A stretch of 30,180 nt of DNA from CAYFSC01 sp964345695. Lineage in GTDB: Bacteria > Bacteroidota > Rhodothermia > Rhodothermales > Salinibacteraceae. This document shows positions 1 through 7,765 of the stretch, piece by piece. Numbering within the stretch: position 1 is the stretch's first letter; each line of letters opens with the position of its first letter. The notes beneath the pieces are model-generated. The model did no database searches and was not told the origin of the DNA. It saw only the letters and a list, made by a program, of their open reading frames with translations. Both the position numbers and the translations under genes were made by a program. The stretch lies in contig CAYFSC010000011.1 of the NCBI GenBank assembly GCA_964345695.1, positions 1-30,180 of the forward strand. Reading direction: 5' to 3'.

Positions 1-38
1 ATGCATCGATAATGCCGGAGAGAAGGCGGCGGATGAAC

Positions 39-67
39 TTGCAGAGGAAGCATCCATTGCATATTAT
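39..67 (+). promoter_or_regulatory. candidate rpoN promoter
   Basis: TTGCAG at 39-44 and TATTAT at 62-67 are separated by exactly 17 bases. The -10 box matches the general sigma-70 consensus at five of six positions; the -35 box matches weakly. The -10 box lies in the middle of a perfect palindrome (56-72), which suggests that a repressor could block it. The start codon of rpoN is 90 bases downstream of the -10 box. Confidence 0.4.
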
Positions 68-94
68 GCAATCAGGAACAATATTTGCTTCCTC
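44..94. repeat. nested inverted repeat upstream of rpoN
   Basis: Two dyads share one centre region. The inner one, ATTGCATATTATGCAAT (56-72), has perfect 8-base arms around one base. The outer one pairs GAGGAAGCA (44-52) with TGCTTCCTC (86-94). No T-run follows, so a terminator for an upstream gene is unlikely. An operator, or a cruciform or RNA structure, fits better. Confidence 0.6.
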
Positions 95-156
95 ACCCCT
101 TCCCACGGGCCGCTCTCGGGAGACCGCTCTTTGGCACGACCAGCACGCGCTGCCCC

Positions 157-1656
157 ATGCTCGACTTCAAACAACAACAAAAGCAGGAACTTCAGCAGAA
201 GCTCTCGCCGCAGCAGATTCAGTATATCAAGCTGCTGCAGCTGAACACGATGGATCTGGAGCAGCGCATCAAGGAGGAGTTGGAGGAGAACCCACTCGTC
301 GAGGAAGGCCTTGATGAGGAGGAGCAGCGGGTGGAAGACGAACTGGATGCCACCTCCGACGAGATGGAAAACGAGCTGGAGACGACCGACGAAGATGAGT
401 TTGATGTCGAGGACCTGCTCAACAGCACCGACGACCTCTACGGCTACAAAGCGAATCCGAACTACGGCGGAGAGGATGACGATCGCGAGCGCCCCATGCC
501 GTCGGATCAGACGCTGACCGAGCGCCTGAACGAGCAGCTTACTTTTCTAAATCTCGACGAGACCGACTCCATCATCGCCGACCAGATCATCGGGTCCATC
601 GACGAGGACGGGTACCTGCGCCGCCCGGTGGAATCCATCATCGACGACATCCTCTTCAACCACGGCATCGAGATCGAGGAAGAAGACGTCGAGCGCGTGC
701 TCCGACAGGTGCAGTCGCTCGATCCGGCGGGCATTGCCGCGCGCGATCTCCAGGAATGTCTGCTGCTTCAGCTCTACCGCATGGCGGAGGACATCGACGG
801 GCGGGACACCGCCATCGAGATGCTGGAAGACCACTACGAGAAGTTTACCAAGAAGCATTTCAGCAAGCTCAAAAAGCGTCTCGGCGTGGATGACCGGGGG
901 CTCAAGGAGGCCTTCGATCTCATTCAGCATCGCCTCGACCCCAAGCCGGGCGAAGGCGACTTTTCCGAGCAAACCAATTACATCACGCCCGACTTCACCG
1001 TCCGCTTCATCGACGGCGAGTTTGTCATCACGCTCAACGGTCGCAACGCGCCGGACCTCCACATCTCGAAGCAGTACCGCAACATGCTGGAGAAGCTGCG
1101 GGCGCAGAAGAAGAGCGACAAGGATGAAGGCGACATCGACAAGGAGACCCGGCAGTTCTTGAAGGACAAGTACGACTCGGCGCGGTGGTTCATCAACTCC
1201 ATCAACCAGCGGCGCCACACCATGTCGCTCGTGATGGACGCCATCGTACAGCTGCAAGAGGACTTCTTCCGCTACGGCGAGGGCAACCTCAAGCCCATGA
1301 TCCTGCAGGACGTGGCCGAGATCATCGACATGGACATCTCGACGGTCAGCCGTGTCGTGAACGGCAAATACGTGCAGACCGAGTGGGGCGTCTACGAGCT
1401 CAAGTACTTCTTCTCCGAGGGACTGGAGACGGTCGACGGCGAGGAGGTGTCGAACAAGGAGGTGAAGGCCGAACTTCAGCGCATCGTGGACAACGAAGAC
1501 AAGACCGACCCGTTGTCCGACCAGAAGCTGTCTGACAAGCTGGAGGAGAAGGGGTTCAAGATTGCCCGCCGGACCGTCTCCAAGTACCGGAAGCAGCTCG
1601 GCATCCCCGTGGCGCGCCTGCGCAAGGAAATCGTTCTGGATGAGGAAGAGGCGTGA
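157..1656 (+). CDS. rpoN: RNA polymerase sigma-54 factor RpoN
   Basis: This 499-residue protein is the alternative sigma factor that binds -24/-12 promoters and needs an AAA+ activator to open DNA. Region I at the N terminus is Gln/Leu rich (QQQKQELQQKLSPQQIQ) and carries the usual ENPLVEE segment. Residues about 50-115 form a very acidic region II. The core-binding domain follows, then a helix-turn-helix (ISTVSRVVNGKYVQT), and near the C terminus the RpoN box ARRTVSKYRKQLGIP, the signature of the family. The ATG at 157 was chosen because MLDFKQQQ is the normal family start; a longer frame from 85 adds only unlike sequence. No sigma-54 activator or modulation gene lies in the window. The strongly acidic linker fits a salt-adapted proteome. 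Confidence 0.96.
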   Translation: MLDFKQQQKQELQQKLSPQQIQYIKLLQLNTMDLEQRIKEELEENPLVEEGLDEEEQRVEDELDATSDEMENELETTDEDEFDVEDLLNSTDDLYGYKANPNYGGEDDDRERPMPSDQTLTERLNEQLTFLNLDETDSIIADQIIGSIDEDGYLRRPVESIIDDILFNHGIEIEEEDVERVLRQVQSLDPAGIAARDLQECLLLQLYRMAEDIDGRDTAIEMLEDHYEKFTKKHFSKLKKRLGVDDRGLKEAFDLIQHRLDPKPGEGDFSEQTNYITPDFTVRFIDGEFVITLNGRNAPDLHISKQYRNMLEKLRAQKKSDKDEGDIDKETRQFLKDKYDSARWFINSINQRRHTMSLVMDAIVQLQEDFFRYGEGNLKPMILQDVAEIIDMDISTVSRVVNGKYVQTEWGVYELKYFFSEGLETVDGEEVSNKEVKAELQRIVDNEDKTDPLSDQKLSDKLEEKGFKIARRTVSKYRKQLGIPVARLRKEIVLDEEEA

Positions 1657-1708
1657 GCGAGTCCGTCCCGCGCAGGCATCTGAAGGCGCCTGGCAGGGCC
1701 CGTATCCT

Positions 1709-2512
1709 TCACTGCCCGTAGGAGGTGGAAAGGGTCAGACCCACGAAGAACGAGGCCACGTCGCGCACATCGTCGTCGAGGGCCACGCCCACGAGAATAC
1801 CGGGCTGCACGGCCTCGAAGTCGACCATCACCGAGCCGGCCAGCGTATGCCGCGTGTTGGTGGGCGGGGCAGTATCGGGCGTGCTAAAGCTGACGCGGCC
1901 CGCGGCCGAGAAGCCCAACAGGATGGGGTCGCCGGTGCGCCAGAGCTGCGCGCTGTACCGAAGACGGAAATCGCGCTCGGTGTTGTCGGTGCTGTCGGGA
2001 TACGAGGCAAACACGCCCCCGGTGCGAATGCGAAGGCTCGTACGCCGGCCGAACGGAATGCGCCAGTTGAAGAGCGCCGACGCGTTGAAGGCATCGTGGC
2101 GGAAGGCACTGCCGCGGCCCACGTCGGCAAAGCCGCCGGCCCCGGTCGCCTCGTTATCCGGGGCCACCGGAAGGCGTACGCCCAACTCCAGCAGAAACGG
2201 CGTCGTGGTGCCACTCAGACCAACGCCCAGGTAGGGGTTTCCGACCGCCGAGGTCGAAGTCGTCGCCCCTTCTACATCGGCCGAGTAGTACGCCACCGGC
2301 AACTCGCCCATCAACTCGACGTTGTTCGTGAGCGAATGGGTGACGTCGAAGAACGCGGCGCTCGTGGCCCCGTTTACAGATTCGTCCTCAAACGACGGCA
2401 CGACCCACTCCACAGCGACTTGATTCGGCTGATACGGGCGCGTCCAGATCGTTTGCCCGTAGGCCGGCCACGACGCGGCGAGGAGTACAACGAACGCAAC
2501 GAGGGCACGCAT
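1709..2512 (-). CDS. putative outer-membrane beta-barrel protein
   Basis: This 267-residue protein starts with a clear signal peptide (MRALVAFVVLLAASWPAYGQ). The rest alternates polar and hydrophobic residues in many short strands, with typical barrel stretches such as PFLLELGVRLPVAP and SFFVGLTLSTSYGQ, and ends on a strand. This is the look of an outer-membrane channel or of the MetA-pathway/DUF3187 type of transporter-like proteins. The start was chosen at the signal peptide; the open frame continues upstream to 2893 but without a sensible N terminus. The gene converges on rpoN and is divergent from the aminotransferase at 2700, so the 187 bases between them should hold both promoters. The substrate is unknown. 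Confidence 0.7.
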   Translation of the reverse strand: MRALVAFVVLLAASWPAYGQTIWTRPYQPNQVAVEWVVPSFEDESVNGATSAAFFDVTHSLTNNVELMGELPVAYYSADVEGATTSTSAVGNPYLGVGLSGTTTPFLLELGVRLPVAPDNEATGAGGFADVGRGSAFRHDAFNASALFNWRIPFGRRTSLRIRTGGVFASYPDSTDNTERDFRLRYSAQLWRTGDPILLGFSAAGRVSFSTPDTAPPTNTRHTLAGSVMVDFEAVQPGILVGVALDDDVRDVASFFVGLTLSTSYGQ

Positions 2513-2631
2513 GAGGCAGCAGGGCCGAGAAGCGGGAGGGGACGAGAGAAACGCGAAACGACGCGCCTCCGACATAGAAACGGTCTCGGCGTCCTCATGC
2601 AAATTCTGCGACCCCGCGGATGCGTCTTTGC

Positions 2632-2646
2632 CGTATGGTCCATACG
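2632..2646. promoter_or_regulatory. 15-base palindrome, candidate operator
   Basis: CGTATGGTCCATACG has perfect 7-base arms around a single T. It lies between two divergent genes, 54 bases before the ATG at 2700 and 120 bases from the start of the outer-membrane protein gene. It has the size and symmetry of a site for a dimeric repressor. No matching regulator gene is present in the window. Confidence 0.45.
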
Positions 2647-2699
2647 TTATTCGTAGCAATTCAACGGAGCACGCTCCCGAACCGATCGCCCCACGTGCC

Positions 2700-4217
2700 A
2701 TGCCTGAAACCGTTCTCCCCGCCCGCATCCCTACACTCGGAACGCGCGCGGAGCGACAGCGCCGCCTCGAAGCGCTCCGCACGGCCTTCGCCGGGATCGA
2801 CACCGAGTACCCGCTTGCCGACGGCTCGACGGCGCGCCGCACGTATCTGGACAGTGCTGCCTCCAACCTGCGGCTTACCGTGGCCGAGGACATTGTACGC
2901 CGCGCGATGCGGCACTACGCCAACACGCATTCGCAGCTCCACTTCGGGGCGCGCATCATGACAGAGTTGTACCACCGGGCCCACGACATCGTGGGTGATT
3001 TCGTGGATGCGCCTGATGATTACACGGTCGTATTCACTGGAACCGGCGTGACGGGCGGCCTCAATCGCATGGCCCGGGTGCTGAGCGCCCAGCGCCCGCA
3101 GCGCGATGTTGTGATCACCACCATGATGGAGCATCACGCCAACGACCTGCCGCACCGCAAGCACGCCGGGACGGTCGTGCACGTGCCTCTGGAGAAGGAT
3201 CCCGACGGCGAGGCCGGGCGCGTCGACGTCGGCGCCCTGCGGACGGCCATCCAGAAGCACGCCGACCGCCTCAACTACGTGGCCATCACGTCCGCGTCGA
3301 ACGTGACCGGCATCATCAATCCGGTGCACGAGGTGGCGCGCCTGGCGCATGAGGTAGGGGCGCTCTGCGTGGTCGACGCCGCCCAGTCGGCCGCCCACCT
3401 TCCGCTGAGCGTGCAGGGCACCGAGACCGCCGAGCGTCTCGACGTGTTCTGTATGAGCGGACACAAAATCTACGCGCCAGGCAGTCCGGGCGTCATCGTG
3501 GCCCGCAAGGATCTGTTTCAGGATCTGGAGCCGCAAGAGGTGGGCGGGGGCATCGTCAACCGGGTGGAAACCGAATCATACGAGATCATGGATGCCCTGC
3601 CGGAGCGCGAGGAGGCCGGCACGCCCAACCTCCCAGGGGCGTTTCTGCTCGCCTCCACCCTCTACCTGATGGGCCGCATCGGGATGGACGTGATCGAGGA
3701 GGACGAGCGTGCGCTCACCCAGTACGCGCTGGAGCGCTTCGCGGCCATCGACGGACTTCACATCTACGGCTCGCACCGTCTGGAGGTGGCCGACCGCATC
3801 GGGGTCGTCACCTTCAACCTGGATGATCTGGCGCACGGGCTGGTGACGGCCATCCTCAACGACTACTTCGGCATTGCCGTGCGGAACGAGTGCTTCTGCG
3901 CGCAGCCCTTCGTGCGCCAGTTGCTCGGACGGACGGGATCCGGATCGGCCGGTGGGGCGGCGTCGGGCGAGGAGTGCGGGCCCGAGACGCAGCCGGGCAT
4001 GGTGCGCGTCTCGCTCGGGCTCTACAACACGCGCGCCGACATCGACCGCGCTGCCGATGCCCTGGCCGACATCGCTGCACGTCCAGACGCGTACCGCCAG
4101 CACTATCGGCCGGTCCTCAACGGCAGCGGCGACTGGGTGCACGAGAGCTTTTCGTTCGCGCCCGACGAAGCCTTCGTTCTCGAGAACGAGGTAGACCGCT
4201 GGCTGGAGAATGTATAA
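2700..4217 (+). CDS. class V aminotransferase / cysteine desulfurase-like enzyme
   Basis: This 505-residue PLP enzyme has the fold-type I features of the NifS/SufS group. VVDAAQSAAH (Asp226 and Gln229) holds the cofactor, SGHKIYAPGSPG carries the Schiff-base lysine (Lys256), and TYLDSAASNL and TGTGVTGGLNR form the N-terminal phosphate-binding part. At residues 396-402, NECFCAQ lies where group II desulfurases carry the catalytic cysteine, so sulfur or selenium transfer is possible. It is about 100 residues longer than SufS, with a Gly/Ser-rich insert near 411-425 and a C-terminal tail. The ATG at 2700 was chosen because family similarity begins soon after it; the frame is open from 2511. No suf or isc genes are adjacent. 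A simple aminotransferase role cannot be ruled out. Confidence 0.82.
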   Translation: MPETVLPARIPTLGTRAERQRRLEALRTAFAGIDTEYPLADGSTARRTYLDSAASNLRLTVAEDIVRRAMRHYANTHSQLHFGARIMTELYHRAHDIVGDFVDAPDDYTVVFTGTGVTGGLNRMARVLSAQRPQRDVVITTMMEHHANDLPHRKHAGTVVHVPLEKDPDGEAGRVDVGALRTAIQKHADRLNYVAITSASNVTGIINPVHEVARLAHEVGALCVVDAAQSAAHLPLSVQGTETAERLDVFCMSGHKIYAPGSPGVIVARKDLFQDLEPQEVGGGIVNRVETESYEIMDALPEREEAGTPNLPGAFLLASTLYLMGRIGMDVIEEDERALTQYALERFAAIDGLHIYGSHRLEVADRIGVVTFNLDDLAHGLVTAILNDYFGIAVRNECFCAQPFVRQLLGRTGSGSAGGAASGEECGPETQPGMVRVSLGLYNTRADIDRAADALADIAARPDAYRQHYRPVLNGSGDWVHESFSFAPDEAFVLENEVDRWLENV

Positions 4218-4253
4218 GGCGGCCTCCGTCCCGCATTCCATCCGCGGAACACC

Positions 4254-5681
4254 ATGACGTCCGCTGACTCCCTATCGACCGGACCGCGCCGCTGTCGCGT
4301 CACTCCCTGGGCGTGCCTGTGGGGAGCTGTGCTTCCGATCCTTGCTGGACTGGCGCTCGGGGCCGCCGCGTGCTCGGCGCCCACCGCCTCCTCCGAAGAT
4401 CCTGCGACCGATGCCCCGACCGAGCGGCTCGCGATGGCGGCCCGCTATTCCGCGGCCCACGCCGGCGACGCGCTCCTGGTCTGGACCGATGGCGAGCTCG
4501 TGCTGGAGCGCGCCCAGAACGGGTACAATCTGGACCGGCCGCACATGCTGGCCAGCGGCACGAAGTCGTTCGTCGGCGTCGCGGCCCTGGCGGCCGTTGC
4601 CGACGGCTTGCTCACCCTCGACGAGCGCGTTGCTGAAACGATCTCCGAATGGCAGGACGACCCGCGGCGGTCCTCGATCACGATTCGGCAGCTGCTGCAC
4701 CTCACGAGTGGCCTGGATCCTGGTGGTGCGGGACGCGCCCCGACCTTCGACGCCGCGCTCCGTACGTCTGCGCTCGAGGCTCCCGGCACGACCTTTCGCT
4801 ACGGGCCCACGGCATTTCAGGTGTTCGGCGCGCTTCTGCAGCGCAAGCTCGACGGCGAAGACCCACTCCGTTACATCGAGCGTCGGCTGCTCGCCCCTCT
4901 GGGCGTGCAAGCGGACCGCTGGATCTACGTCGACGGGCAGGATCCGCAACTGGCGGGTGGAGCGCGGCTTACGGCGCGGCACTGGCTGCGCTTCGGGCGC
5001 CTGCTTCTTAACGACGGACGCTGGAACGGCACGCCGGTGGTGCCGGCGTCGGAGCTCGACGCACTCGTTCGGCCCACCGAGGCCAGCCCCGGCTACGGCC
5101 TCACCGTGTGGCTCAACGCGGCGGTCGACACGAGCAGTGCTTTCTTCGAGCACGCGCCCCCCACGCTCCATCCGGACGGGCCGCAGGGCATGATCTACAA
5201 CGACGGCCCCAGCGATCTCTTCATGGCCGCCGGGCTCTTCAACCAGCGGCTCTACGTCATCCCTTCACGCGACATGGTCGTCGTCCGCTTCGGGCGCGCC
5301 GATCCTACCTGGAGCGACGCCGAGTTCCTGGCCCGGCTCCTGGACGGACGGGCATACGAGGCGGCTGCCCGCAAGCGACTGCCCCCGGAAGAGCGGATTG
5401 CTGTGCTGACCGCCCTCCGTCTCCAGCAGCTTGACGCCGCCGTGGACCTGACCGAGGCCCAAGAGAACGCCCTCCGCCCGATCATCGAGCGTCAGTGGCG
5501 GGACCTCGACACGATCCGTCGAGAACAGGGGTCCGGATCCCTACTCCGTCTGCGTGCTCTCCAGCGACGCACTGATCGGGCGATCGAGGCTGAACTCACC
5601 GCATCCCAGAGGGGGGCGTATCGCGCCTTCCGCGCGGAACAGCGCGAGCGGCGCCGCGAGGCGTGGTGGAGGCGACGGTAG
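4254..5681 (+). CDS. serine hydrolase (beta-lactamase family) lipoprotein with a Spy-like tail
   Basis: This 475-residue protein has a hydrophobic N-terminal segment ending in a lipobox (GAAAC, Cys40), so it is probably lipid-anchored in the cell envelope. Residues about 60-365 are a class C beta-lactamase/penicillin-binding-protein fold: SGTK (Ser101-Lys104) is the catalytic SxxK, YGPT (Tyr183) takes the place of YxN with Thr for Asn, and GLFNQRLYVIP (327-337) matches the third motif region. Most such proteins are esterases or peptidases, not antibiotic hydrolases. Residues about 395-475 are an Arg/Glu-rich helical tail with LTEAQ (399-403) and LTASQ (448-452), as in Spy/CpxP-like periplasmic proteins. 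It starts 36 bases after the aminotransferase gene and may share its transcript. Confidence 0.82.
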   Translation: MTSADSLSTGPRRCRVTPWACLWGAVLPILAGLALGAAACSAPTASSEDPATDAPTERLAMAARYSAAHAGDALLVWTDGELVLERAQNGYNLDRPHMLASGTKSFVGVAALAAVADGLLTLDERVAETISEWQDDPRRSSITIRQLLHLTSGLDPGGAGRAPTFDAALRTSALEAPGTTFRYGPTAFQVFGALLQRKLDGEDPLRYIERRLLAPLGVQADRWIYVDGQDPQLAGGARLTARHWLRFGRLLLNDGRWNGTPVVPASELDALVRPTEASPGYGLTVWLNAAVDTSSAFFEHAPPTLHPDGPQGMIYNDGPSDLFMAAGLFNQRLYVIPSRDMVVVRFGRADPTWSDAEFLARLLDGRAYEAAARKRLPPEERIAVLTALRLQQLDAAVDLTEAQENALRPIIERQWRDLDTIRREQGSGSLLRLRALQRRTDRAIEAELTASQRGAYRAFRAEQRERRREAWWRRR

Positions 5682-5695
5682 GCCCTGCTCCGTGC

Positions 5696-7240
5696 TCAGG
5701 CATCGGCGGCGGCCTCGTCGGAGGCAGTGCCGTCCACCGAGGAGGTGCCGTCCACCGGGAATGACTGGGTGCGTTCGAAGGTCTCGGCCATGACCTCCAA
5801 CCAGCGGCGGACCTGCGTAAAGACCAGGTACTTGTCGGCCACCCGGCGGCGTGCGTTGCGGCCCCAGATGGAATGCTTGTCGGCCTCTTGGAGCATCTCG
5901 TGCAGCACCGTCGCCACCGTTTCGGGGTCCTCCGGATTGGGATTGAGGCGGCCATGGACGCCGTCCGTCACCTGCTCGCGGAGGCCGGCGGCGTGGGTGC
6001 CCAAGATGGGTGCGTGCTTCCACATGCCCTCGGTGGCCGTCAGCCCGAACCCTTCGCGCAAGGAGTTCTGGGCCACGATGGTGGAACAGCGCTGAAGGGC
6101 GTTCACCATCCGGGCATTGATGCGGCGCGAGGCCATGGGCAGCGTGACGACCGCCACGTCGCGCTGAATCTGGGGCGGTAGTTCGTGCCAGAGGCCACAG
6201 ATCTCGTTGAACACCTCCTGCCCCTCCGGATCGTCCGCCACCGACTCAGGGTCGGGGCCCGCAAGCACGAGGCGCGAGAGCGCAATGCGGCGTTGGTGGT
6301 CGTTGGTGATGGATTCGTGATCCGCGAAGTCGCGCGACTTCATGCGGGCAAAGCCCTGAAGGAGCGGTCCGAAGCCCTTCAGGCGATCCCAGCGCGAGAC
6401 CTGCGTAATGATGGGGCGGTGCAGCAGGCCAAAGTCTTCGGGCCGGGTGGCGGGGGCGAACGATCCGTCCCGCTGCAGTCGATGCGCCGGTGTGGCGTAG
6501 TCGGGTCCGAGCGTGGGGTGCGGCGAATAGGTGAGCTGCGCCCGGCGGAGGACTTCCGTAAGCTCGTGGATCGAGAACGAGCGGTTCTTCGGGCTCAGTG
6601 GATCGATGGCCGGGTGGATGATTGCCGCGCGATCTTCCAGGAAGTCGGGCACATAATCGCGCAGGGTGAAGACCGTCTCGTCGTACGGTTCAGTCCAGGG
6701 GCGCAGGAAGTCCCACGCCGCCTCGGTGGCGGGGGTCGACTCGTCAAGGCCAATGTGGCAGCGCCAGAGGGCCGTCACGTCGAGCCGTTGCTTCAATAGC
6801 GCGCCGACCCCCAGCGGCTGCGGGTCGTGAATGACGACCAGGTCGTTGGGCTGCACGCGGTCGGCCAGGTCGTCGGCCAGGGTTTCGCTCACCGATCGGT
6901 AGAGCGCCCGGTCGTCGTCGCTCAAGAAAGGGTTGCCCGAGCCATGCAAGAGGTTGTGGATGCGCTTTGTCAGCGAAAAGAACCGCTCGCGCTCCGTGTT
7001 AATGACAGCCCACTCGGTGTCGACCCCGAGTTCACGGAGCATCGAGATGACCTTGGGCAGCATCTCGGCCACACCGCCTCCCTGAGCTGTCGAATTGACC
7101 ATCCAGACGGTGCGCCCGTCCAGCTGGTGCGCTGCATGCCGGGCCGCGGCGCGCAGGTCTTCCACGGGCCGCGCGAGGGAGGCATGGGCTGCATAATCGT
7201 CGAGGGTGGTTTGTTCGTCGACGTCAATAAGAGAAATCAT
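5696..7240 (-). CDS. TreT-like glycosyltransferase (GT4), probable trehalose synthase
   Basis: This 514-residue protein is a retaining family GT4 enzyme. The N-terminal half has MVNSTAQGGGVAEMLP, the sugar-binding loop typical of TreT, followed by VVIHDPQPLGVG and WRCHIGLD, also typical of that group. The C-terminal half has SRWDRLKGFGPLL and the donor-site stretch SLREGFGLTATEGMWK, with the EGFGLT...E motif of GT4. TreT enzymes join a nucleotide-glucose to glucose to give trehalose, a compatible solute, which would suit a halophile; substrate choice is inferred. The ATG at 7240 was preferred over an upstream GTG at 7264, which overlaps the stop of the preceding broken gene. The tail is rich in Asp, Ser and Ala. 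It lies in a minus-strand run with the EF-G-like gene, and its end faces the hydrolase gene 14 bases away. Confidence 0.78.
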   Translation of the reverse strand: MISLIDVDEQTTLDDYAAHASLARPVEDLRAAARHAAHQLDGRTVWMVNSTAQGGGVAEMLPKVISMLRELGVDTEWAVINTERERFFSLTKRIHNLLHGSGNPFLSDDDRALYRSVSETLADDLADRVQPNDLVVIHDPQPLGVGALLKQRLDVTALWRCHIGLDESTPATEAAWDFLRPWTEPYDETVFTLRDYVPDFLEDRAAIIHPAIDPLSPKNRSFSIHELTEVLRRAQLTYSPHPTLGPDYATPAHRLQRDGSFAPATRPEDFGLLHRPIITQVSRWDRLKGFGPLLQGFARMKSRDFADHESITNDHQRRIALSRLVLAGPDPESVADDPEGQEVFNEICGLWHELPPQIQRDVAVVTLPMASRRINARMVNALQRCSTIVAQNSLREGFGLTATEGMWKHAPILGTHAAGLREQVTDGVHGRLNPNPEDPETVATVLHEMLQEADKHSIWGRNARRRVADKYLVFTQVRRWLEVMAETFERTQSFPVDGTSSVDGTASDEAAADA

Positions 7241-7260
7241 AGAGGCAGTGACGGGTTGGA

Positions 7261-7697
7261 TCACAAAGATGGGAAGGGCAACCTCAAATCACGAGAACCT
7301 ACAAACTGTAGCCCCTTTTCGTCAAAGCAAAAGTCATGCGAGGCAAAAGTCCTGCAAGCATCGAGCGGTTGCTTGCGCGTCGAGGAGATCCATAGCAGCC
7401 CGCCGCCCGAGGCATCGCCCGCGCTCAGAAGGACGAAGAGGAGATCTTCGTCGTTGTGGAGGAGCAGCCCGTACTGATCGGGGGCTCGCCGTCCCGCGGC
7501 AGCAGATCGACGGTCCCCCTGCGGATCGCCGAGCCGGCATCGAGGGGCGCGTGGTCGTCCAGTGTGTCGCCAACGAAGAAGGCGACATGATTCTTCTCGC
7601 CGTCGTGCGCGGACGGCATCCGCTTCTTGATGAGGAGGCCGAGCGGGGGATTCGGACGGCGAAGTTTGAGCCAGATCGTCCCCGCCGCAGACGGCAT
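7261..7697 (-). pseudogene. small gene of unknown function with an apparent frameshift
   Basis: From the ATG at 7697 the reading frame gives a sensible protein (MPSAAGTIWLKLRR ... HVAFFVGDTLDDHAPLDAGSAI ... LLPRDGEP) and then degenerates into Ser/Thr runs and stops near 7425. The sensible sequence continues in another frame of the same strand (DQYGLLLHNDEDLLFVLLSAGD ... LLWISSTRK) to a TGA at 7261-7263. The switch falls in a run of five C on the minus strand, near 7480-7486; one extra C would restore one continuous protein of about 145 residues. The codon pattern is gene-like on both sides of the switch. It is either a real one-base deletion, a sequencing error in the homopolymer, or a programmed shift. 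I do not recognise the family. Confidence 0.6.
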
Positions 7698-7706
7698 GCA
7701 AACGGA

Positions 7707-7730
7707 CGGGAGGGAGATGGCTCCCTCCCG
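7707..7730 (-). terminator. strong hairpin after the EF-G-like gene
   Basis: A 10-base-pair perfect stem (C plus GGGAGGGAG paired with CTCCCTCCC plus G) closes a 4-base loop. It lies 36 bases past the stop of the EF-G-like gene and 10 bases before the start of the small broken gene. No good T-run follows on the minus strand, so it may be a weak terminator, an attenuator or an RNA 3' end. Confidence 0.5.
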
Positions 7731-7765
7731 CCTGCAGGCTGTATTCGGTATGAAGCGAGTGCCGA

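Noticed and set aside
130..150. TGGCAC motif just before rpoN resembling a sigma-54 -24 box
   Set aside because: No GC lies at the required 10-base spacing after GG, and the site is too close to the start codon.
547..1257. Long minus-strand open frame opposite rpoN
   Set aside because: It is the antisense shadow of a clear rpoN gene and has no family features.
4254..5681. Serine hydrolase as an antibiotic resistance beta-lactamase
   Set aside because: YxN has Thr for Asn, the KTG motif is not evident, and family members are mostly esterases or peptidases.
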